From positions 1 to 10,923 of the forward strand of contig CABIXF010000076.1 of NCBI GenBank assembly GCA_902362595.1: a stretch of DNA of 10,923 bases, given 5' to 3'. The first letter of the stretch is position 1, and each line of letters begins with the position of its first letter. Position numbers and translations under genes: made by a program. Shown here piece after piece: positions 7,040-10,923 of the stretch. The DNA is from Bacteroidaceae bacterium (lineage in GTDB: Bacteria; Bacteroidota; Bacteroidia; Bacteroidales; Bacteroidaceae). Under the pieces are notes generated by a model that ran no database searches, was not told the origin of the DNA, and worked only from the letters and a program-made list of their open reading frames with translations.

Positions 7040-8115
7040 ACCTTTTCCTCCTTTCCATTTTCCAAACTCATCACTCCCCAATATCCAGTTTTATTACTAC
7101 CCACACGCACAATCATCCCTGCTTTTCTCAACTCACCTAAACGGCGTTTGACTGTTGCTTCCGATACACCCAATAATGCTCCATATTCAGCATAATTCAG
7201 TTTGTTATTCTCCTGAATAGCCTGATACAAACGTTCCGTTATTGGGTCAGACGAGATCTCTTTTATCGGGTCAAGAGATTCATTTATCAGGTCAGACGTA
7301 GGTTTTATCAGGTCAACATCCTGTGATTTTTTGTACGCTTCTATCTCTTTACGGATATTCCGGATATGTTCGTCAAACATAAACTCATAGAAAGGAAGTA
7401 GCGTTTCCTGCTCGCGTGAATCAATGAGTGACTGAATATATTCCGCCTTATCTTCTTTCACTACTTTTGAAGGAACCAGACCAAATTCATATTGCAAATG
7501 ATTCATAATCAGTCTCGACATGCGTCCGTTACCATCTACCCACGGGTGAATGGTGACAAGCTGAAAATGCGCATCAAAACTGGTTTTATACTGTGCTATG
7601 ACATCGTTCGTACTCAAAAGCTCTGCTCTTTGCTGATTCAGATACCGACACAGCTCTTCTAATTTGTCAGGCACTTTGCGAAAATTCATATAGGAACTTC
7701 CACCTACACCTGCTGTGACACCGAGCAAACGAAGATCTCCTTTAGAAGAGTCAAAACTGCCACTTGCTGTATTGTATTCACCACCCGTGTTTTTCATGAC
7801 CAAAGCTGAAAGTCCTTTCAGCATTTCAACAGAAAAATCCGTATGCGCTTTGGCTTGTTTCATGGACTGTTCGTATGCCGCCTTCAAGTCTAGGTTCATC
7901 ATCTGTTCCTGAATGCTGCGGCCTTTTGCCGTAATGCCTTCATCAAAAAGCAACTGATTCTCTATCTCCGTAACCGTGCTACCTTCAATGGCTGTAGAAT
8001 GGGTAATAAGAGAGTAGAGATAGAATTTGTTATAATCTATCTGCTCGGCAATCCCTAATGCTTTGTATTCATCCAATAGGGAAAGCAAAGTTTTTGTCTT
8101 GTCATCTAGGCTCAT
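7036..8115 (-). CDS. Fic-family protein with C-terminal winged helix
   Basis: 359 aa, starting at ATG 8113-8115, which overlaps the hsdM stop as ATGA and has GGGAG at 8124-8128. A TTG at 8130 in the same frame is less likely. Fic enzymes transfer AMP (or related groups) from a nucleotide to a protein hydroxyl. The active-site loop is HPWVDGNGRMSR (190-201) with catalytic H190; the usual F of HPF is W here. An N-terminal STAIEG (40-45) matches the inhibitory-helix motif [S/T]xxxE[G/N], so self-inhibition as in class II Fic proteins is likely. The C-terminal part (about 290-345, YGALLGVSEATVKRRLGELRKAGMI) is a winged helix that may bind DNA. The two are joined by a linker with four D-x-I-x repeats. 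Position between hsdM and hsdS with overlaps on both sides indicates co-regulation with the methylase; HsdM, HsdS or another protein may be its target, which is inference. Confidence 0.92.
   Translation of the reverse strand: MSLDDKTKTLLSLLDEYKALGIAEQIDYNKFYLYSLITHSTAIEGSTVTEIENQLLFDEGITAKGRSIQEQMMNLDLKAAYEQSMKQAKAHTDFSVEMLKGLSALVMKNTGGEYNTASGSFDSSKGDLRLLGVTAGVGGSSYMNFRKVPDKLEELCRYLNQQRAELLSTNDVIAQYKTSFDAHFQLVTIHPWVDGNGRMSRLIMNHLQYEFGLVPSKVVKEDKAEYIQSLIDSREQETLLPFYEFMFDEHIRNIRKEIEAYKKSQDVDLIKPTSDLINESLDPIKEISSDPITERLYQAIQENNKLNYAEYGALLGVSEATVKRRLGELRKAGMIVRVGSNKTGYWGVMSLENGKEEKV
7047..7054 (-). promoter_or_regulatory. Strong Shine-Dalgarno site for hsdS
   Basis: The minus strand reads AAAGGAGG, 7 nt before the ATG at 7037-7039, inside the last codons of fic. 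Most other starts in this window have no such site. It decides the hsdS start and suggests hsdS can be initiated strongly as well as coupled to fic translation. Confidence 0.75.
7239..7315 (-). repeat. Four-copy short repeat in the fic linker
   Basis: The plus-strand motif TTATYRGGTCA occurs at 7239-7249, 7263-7273, 7284-7294 and 7305-7315, with start spacings of 24, 21 and 21 bp, all multiples of three. On the coding strand it gives DLIKP, DLINE, DPIKE and DPITE, a flexible acidic linker between the Fic domain and the winged helix. Copy number could change by slippage or recombination without breaking the frame. Confidence 0.7.
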
Positions 8116-10034
8116 TTCAGTGTCTCCCAATCCTTTAGAATCGCATCCATCAATGTATTGGCCTCCTTGTTCAATTTTGCCAATTCTGCATGTATCTCAT
8201 TCATACGTTCGTGAAAATCCACTCCATCGTCTTCCACTTCTGCCACGCCTACGTATACACCGGGAGTAAGCGAAAAATTTTTCTCCTCTATTTCATCAAG
8301 CGTAGCAATTTTGCAAAGTCCGGCTATATCGTGATATTCACCCTTGCCAAATTTTTCCGTCAGCCAGTTATATTCACTGATTACTGTCAGAATATCTTCA
8401 AGCACTTTACAAAATTCGTCACCAGCCAGACGCATAGGTTTCACTTCACGCTTTTTCAACTTTCCTTCTGCGAGCTTCACACAAGCCTTGGCCTCCTCTA
8501 TCTGCTGATTGAGCTTTTTGCTCAGGTCATCGTAGTCTTTCCACGCATCTTCGATCCATGCAAGTGAATTCTTAAATTGGGTTTCCGTTTCTGCATCCAA
8601 TAACTCCGCAAACGGCTGGGCTTGCTCCACACTCTCACTTACAGCTTTCTGTATGGCACTATCATACTTTTCTATCAATGCCTGGTATTTGTCGGTTTCC
8701 CCACGATAAAGATGTACAATGGCTTGAAGATTGCACAACTGCCATTCGGTCCATTCGTTGAGTGTACGGTCTACTACCGTATAATATTTACGGGCATCAA
8801 TAAACAATACCTTATCCTGATTTTCCTCTCGTTTGGCTTTGTCAAAGAACCATAGCGAGCAAGGCAAAGAAAGCGTATAGAAGAAATTGTTTCCTACACT
8901 GACCATGACATCCACATGGCCGGTTTTTACCAGTTTTTCTCTGATGTCACGGTCTTTATTCGAGCTGTCGGTTGCTGAACTGGCCATTACAAAACCCGCA
9001 CGTCCATGGTCATTGAGATAGGCATAGAAATAGTTAATCCAAAGGTAATTAGCGTTGCCCACTTCTTTACTTTTGGCGTTTACACCAGGCAAGCCAAATG
9101 GAAGTCGCCCAGCACTTGCAGCCGATTCAGCTTTTACTTTATCAACATTGAAAGGAGGATTGGCAATCACATAATCGCACTTTCCTGCCAGATTGAACGC
9201 ATCGTGATAAAACGAATTGGCCTCATCTCCGGAAACAATGCGTCCATTGAGTCCATGCACTGCCATATTCATCAAACAAAGTTGGGCATTATATTCCACT
9301 TTTTCCTGCCCATAAAATGTCATTTGCGTATTGGCATTCATTCCAGCCGCATTTACAAAATCACCGGTCTGTACAAACATACCTCCCGAACCACAAGCCG
9401 GATCGAGCATCACACCCTGTTCCGGTTCCAGCACGTTTACCAGCATTTTCACCAAAGACTTTGGCGTAAAGAAAACGCCATCATCACTAGCTACAGCCTT
9501 AGCAAACTTGGAAAGGAAATATTCGTAAATGCGCCCAATAATATCGCCCCCCACTTCATCAATGGTCTTATTATTGAAGATTCGCAGCAACTCGCGCAAC
9601 AAGTCATCAGAAAACATAGTGTAAGACTTTGGCAGGACCCCCGTCAATTGTTCACTTTGTTCCTCCAACAACTGCATAGCATTATTGACCACTTCTCCTA
9701 AAGAATTGAGAGGTTGTCCTGCTTTATTCTTCAAACCAGCAGATGCAATATCCTCGGGCAGATTAACAAGAAAATCAAACTGTGCTTCACGTGGAAGATA
9801 AAGCGCACTTTTAGATGTAAAATCGCTTTGTTCCACAGGCATCACCCGCCCTCCTCGCGAGGGACGATCTTTCAGTATTTCAGCTTCCACCAGTTTATAA
9901 CGGCTATAAGCATAACGCAAAAACAGCAATGCTAACACTGGCATACAATATTGACTGCTTGTCAGTTTGCTACCTTGCCGTAATAAATCAGCAGATTCCC
10001 ACAGTTCTCCTTCCAGCTTTCTTATATTAATCAT
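8112..10034 (-). CDS. hsdM: Type I restriction-modification DNA methyltransferase (HsdM)
   Basis: 640 aa, first gene of the defence operon, 45 bp after the HU-like gene. It methylates adenine (N6) in the target chosen by HsdS, protecting host DNA, and is required for the restriction complex. The N-terminal HsdM_N helical domain (about 5-150) is followed by GVFFTPKSLVKMLV (186-199), AdoMet motif I DPACGSGGMF (211-220) and catalytic motif IV NPPF (292-295), the pattern of N6-adenine methylases. The C-terminal region (about 480-640) is a long charged coiled coil, with QQIEEAKACVKLAEGKLKKR typical of the part that contacts HsdS and HsdM. At 640 aa it is longer than the roughly 500-530 aa classic HsdM; the excess is mostly this tail. 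The ATG at 10032-10034 has an AT-rich leader and no Shine-Dalgarno. Its TGA overlaps the fic start. Confidence 0.97.
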   Translation of the reverse strand: MINIRKLEGELWESADLLRQGSKLTSSQYCMPVLALLFLRYAYSRYKLVEAEILKDRPSRGGRVMPVEQSDFTSKSALYLPREAQFDFLVNLPEDIASAGLKNKAGQPLNSLGEVVNNAMQLLEEQSEQLTGVLPKSYTMFSDDLLRELLRIFNNKTIDEVGGDIIGRIYEYFLSKFAKAVASDDGVFFTPKSLVKMLVNVLEPEQGVMLDPACGSGGMFVQTGDFVNAAGMNANTQMTFYGQEKVEYNAQLCLMNMAVHGLNGRIVSGDEANSFYHDAFNLAGKCDYVIANPPFNVDKVKAESAASAGRLPFGLPGVNAKSKEVGNANYLWINYFYAYLNDHGRAGFVMASSATDSSNKDRDIREKLVKTGHVDVMVSVGNNFFYTLSLPCSLWFFDKAKREENQDKVLFIDARKYYTVVDRTLNEWTEWQLCNLQAIVHLYRGETDKYQALIEKYDSAIQKAVSESVEQAQPFAELLDAETETQFKNSLAWIEDAWKDYDDLSKKLNQQIEEAKACVKLAEGKLKKREVKPMRLAGDEFCKVLEDILTVISEYNWLTEKFGKGEYHDIAGLCKIATLDEIEEKNFSLTPGVYVGVAEVEDDGVDFHERMNEIHAELAKLNKEANTLMDAILKDWETLK

Positions 10035-10061
10035 ATTTTAGGTTGTCTAATTATTCCAATA

Positions 10062-10069
10062 CAAAGATA
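10062..10069 (-). promoter_or_regulatory. Candidate Bacteroidetes -7 promoter box for the defence operon
   Basis: The minus strand reads TATCTTTG, a full match to the Bacteroidetes -7 consensus TAnnTTTG, in the 45-bp gap between the HU-like gene and hsdM. Transcription would begin about 22-25 nt before the hsdM ATG. No clear -33 TTTG is seen at the expected distance, which falls at the 3' end of the HU-like gene. I see no comparable box before the later genes, so it probably drives the whole operon down to the HD gene. Confidence 0.55.
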
Positions 10070-10079
10070 AGGATTATTT

Positions 10080-10679
10080 TTATTTCTCCTCTCTCACATA
10101 CACCGGCTGAAACTTCGTCCCCGCATTCTTCAACACCCCTTTCTGCACCAGCTCCCGAATCACCCGCGTAGCCTTCGACTGGTTGAAACCCGTGAGCCGT
10201 TCAAAGTCGCGGCGTTGCAGGAAAGAATGGGTCTTGAAGAACTCCGTCAGCTTTTGCTGCACTTCTTCCTCGTCCAACTTGGCAGAGTGATGTGCCTCGT
10301 CCACTTCCCGCTCCAGATACACACTCCGGAAACGGTCAATTAAATCTTTGTCGGGCGTGAACTTGATGCTTCTCACCTCCACATCATCATCCTTAACATA
10401 CTTCGGGTTAATGTCAGGCGCACATTTCAGGCTCAGACTGAAATACCCGATGCCATCCAGGTGCACAGCATACCCATTGCTCAGGTACTCGTAAAGTTCA
10501 TCGTTCAGGGCCGTGATGACGGCAGCCACATCCGCCGGGGCCACGGTACATTTCCTGTGTATCGCCTCCCGGATTTCGCGGGTAGTCACCACATCCTTTG
10601 TAATCACTTTTGCATGCAACTTCGGGGCAGCAATTCCGTCCTTTACCGGATTCTCAAACAAGTCAAATTTAATAGCCAT
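10080..10679 (-). CDS. HU-like DNA-binding protein with C-terminal winged helix
   Basis: 199 aa. Residues 1-120 resemble the Bacteroidetes HU-related family (TIGR01201 type): a helical N-terminus (TTREIREAIHRKC, VAAVITALNDELYEYLSNGYAVHL), then GIGYFSLSL and the beta-arm region ending with EVRSIKFTPDKDL. HU proteins bend and compact DNA. A second domain at about 138-196 (FLQRRDFERLTGFNQSKATRVIRELVQKG, shown here in pieces only) looks like a winged helix that could give sequence preference. It stands 45 bp upstream of hsdM on the same strand, but a promoter in between suggests separate control. The base composition is markedly more GC-rich than the operon: the 60-base line 10501-10560 has 38 G+C. 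It is therefore probably resident sequence next to an acquired operon. A regulatory link to the operon is possible but unproven. Confidence 0.85.
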   Translation of the reverse strand: MAIKFDLFENPVKDGIAAPKLHAKVITKDVVTTREIREAIHRKCTVAPADVAAVITALNDELYEYLSNGYAVHLDGIGYFSLSLKCAPDINPKYVKDDDVEVRSIKFTPDKDLIDRFRSVYLEREVDEAHHSAKLDEEEVQQKLTEFFKTHSFLQRRDFERLTGFNQSKATRVIRELVQKGVLKNAGTKFQPVYVREEK

Positions 10680-10726
10680 AACCGTATCTGTTTTATTGTT
10701 TCACTCTTCCTTTCCAAACTCTTCCA

Positions 10727-10734
10727 CAAAAATA
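10727..10734 (-). promoter_or_regulatory. Candidate -7 promoter box for the HU-like gene
   Basis: The minus strand reads TATTTTTG, matching TAnnTTTG, 47 bp before the ATG at 10677-10679. Its first two bases lie in the outermost arm of the inverted repeat at 10733-10824, so a protein bound to the repeats could block it. No -33 TTTG is visible at the expected spacing. Confidence 0.4.
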
Positions 10735-10817
10735 CCTCGACACGTAGCTGCCGAGACCTCAGCACGAACGTGACGAGACATCCGCACGAACGTGTCAAGA
10801 CCTCGTCACGTTCGTGT
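10730..10817. repeat. Four 22-bp tandem units with nested inverted repeats
   Basis: Units at 10730-10751 (diverged, 14 of 22 matching the next), 10752-10773, 10774-10795 and 10796-10817. The core is GCACGAACGTG, exact at 10762-10772 and 10784-10794, and present in reverse (CACGTTCGTG) at 10807-10816 region. CACGAACGTGACGAG (10763-10777) is a perfect 15-bp inverted repeat of 10802-10816. The outer arms TACCTCGACACG (10733-10744) and 10813-10824 are a perfect 12-bp inverted repeat. The block lies in the HU-like gene's leader and is far more GC-rich than its flanks. It may be a protein-binding array, a strong cruciform or RNA hairpin, or an upstream gene's terminator. Confidence 0.8.
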
Positions 10818-10853
10818 CGAGGTAAATTTACAAAAATTTTCAGAGAAAACGCA

Positions 10854-10922
10854 TCAATCTCCGATATTAAGGAAGTTAATTGTTTCCAGAATAAGTTTCT
10901 CCATGAAATTCTCATCCCATCC
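10854..10922 (-). CDS. Possible C-terminal fragment of an upstream gene
   Basis: One minus-strand frame is open from the window edge for 22 codons and ends in TGA at 10854-10856. It reads like a protein end (GWDENFMEKLILETINFLNIGD in two halves: GWDENFMEKLI then LETINFLNIGD), amphipathic and with no rare residues. The sequence is too short to prove it is coding, and no family is recognised. If real, the gene runs in the same direction as everything else and the repeat block follows its stop by about 30 bp. Confidence 0.3.
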   Translation of the reverse strand, partial: GWDENFMEKLILETINFLNIGD

Positions 10923-10923
10923 T

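Larger units (their letters stand above)
10680..10853. other. Intergenic leader region upstream of the HU-like gene
   Basis: This 174-bp stretch holds the tandem and inverted repeats, the candidate -7 box and an AT-rich untranslated leader. A long minus-strand frame crosses it, but it runs through the repeats and has no protein character. I see no small gene or RNA gene in it. Confidence 0.6.

Noticed and set aside
7040..7081. Upstream TTG start for hsdS adding 14 residues
   Set aside because: It is a TTG inside fic, and the added residues are just an out-of-frame reading of the fic end. The ATG at 7037-7039 has an ATGA overlap and a strong AAAGGAGG at the right spacing.
8116..8130. TTG start for fic at 8130
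   Set aside because: The ATG at 8113-8115 makes a typical ATGA overlap with hsdM and has GGGAG 8 nt upstream; that GGGAG lies within the TTG-initiated extension.
10730..10817. CRISPR array
   Set aside because: The 22-bp units abut each other without unique spacers, there are only four, and no cas gene is present.
10643..10915. 90-residue minus-strand reading frame across the repeat block
   Set aside because: It runs through palindromic repeats and overlaps the HU-like gene start, and its translation is arginine-rich with no domain character.

Overview
The window looks like a Bacteroidota chromosome (Bacteroides/Prevotella-like). The signs are an HU-type protein of the Bacteroidetes family with an added C-terminal domain, promoter -7 boxes of the TAnnTTTG type, and mostly AT-rich start regions without Shine-Dalgarno sequences. 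All credible genes lie on the minus strand, so the window is transcribed from high to low coordinates.

Right edge (about 10923 to 10680): possibly the last codons of an upstream gene, then a compact GC-rich block of four 22-bp tandem units containing long inverted repeats, then the leader of an HU-like gene (10080-10679). That protein has an HU/IHF-like fold followed by a winged helix. It is clearly more GC-rich than what follows and is probably resident host sequence.

Defence operon (10034 down to 50): a TATCTTTG -7 box at 10062-10069 precedes seven same-strand genes with gaps or overlaps of at most about 25 bp. They are hsdM (640 aa), a Fic-family AMP-transferase-like protein (359 aa), hsdS (398 aa), a Septu PtuA-like AAA ATPase (444 aa), a PtuB-like HNH nuclease (229 aa), hsdR (1050 aa), and a short HD-CE-like protein (181 aa). 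hsdM, hsdS and hsdR form a complete type I restriction-modification system. fic is joined to both hsdM and hsdS by ATGA stop/start overlaps. The ATPase/HNH pair sits between hsdS and hsdR, splitting the specificity and restriction subunits.

The most interesting point is this architecture. A Septu-like ATPase/nuclease pair, without the reverse transcriptase seen in retron versions, and a Fic protein with an inhibitory-helix motif are built into a type I R-M operon, and an HD-CE fragment follows. By analogy with the PrrC anticodon nuclease embedded in EcoprrI, the extra genes may be a second layer that acts when phage defeats the R-M enzyme. That is inference; the sequence shows only the gene content, order and coupling.

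Left edge: the HD-CE-like reading frame stops after 181 codons inside a perfect 10-bp inverted repeat (30-54). Proteins of this kind usually continue further, so the gene may be truncated, but the window ends too soon to see what follows.

No rRNA, tRNA, CRISPR array, transposase, integrase or second hsdS gene was recognised. Apart from the 174-bp repeat-bearing stretch at 10680-10853 there is no long intergenic region.
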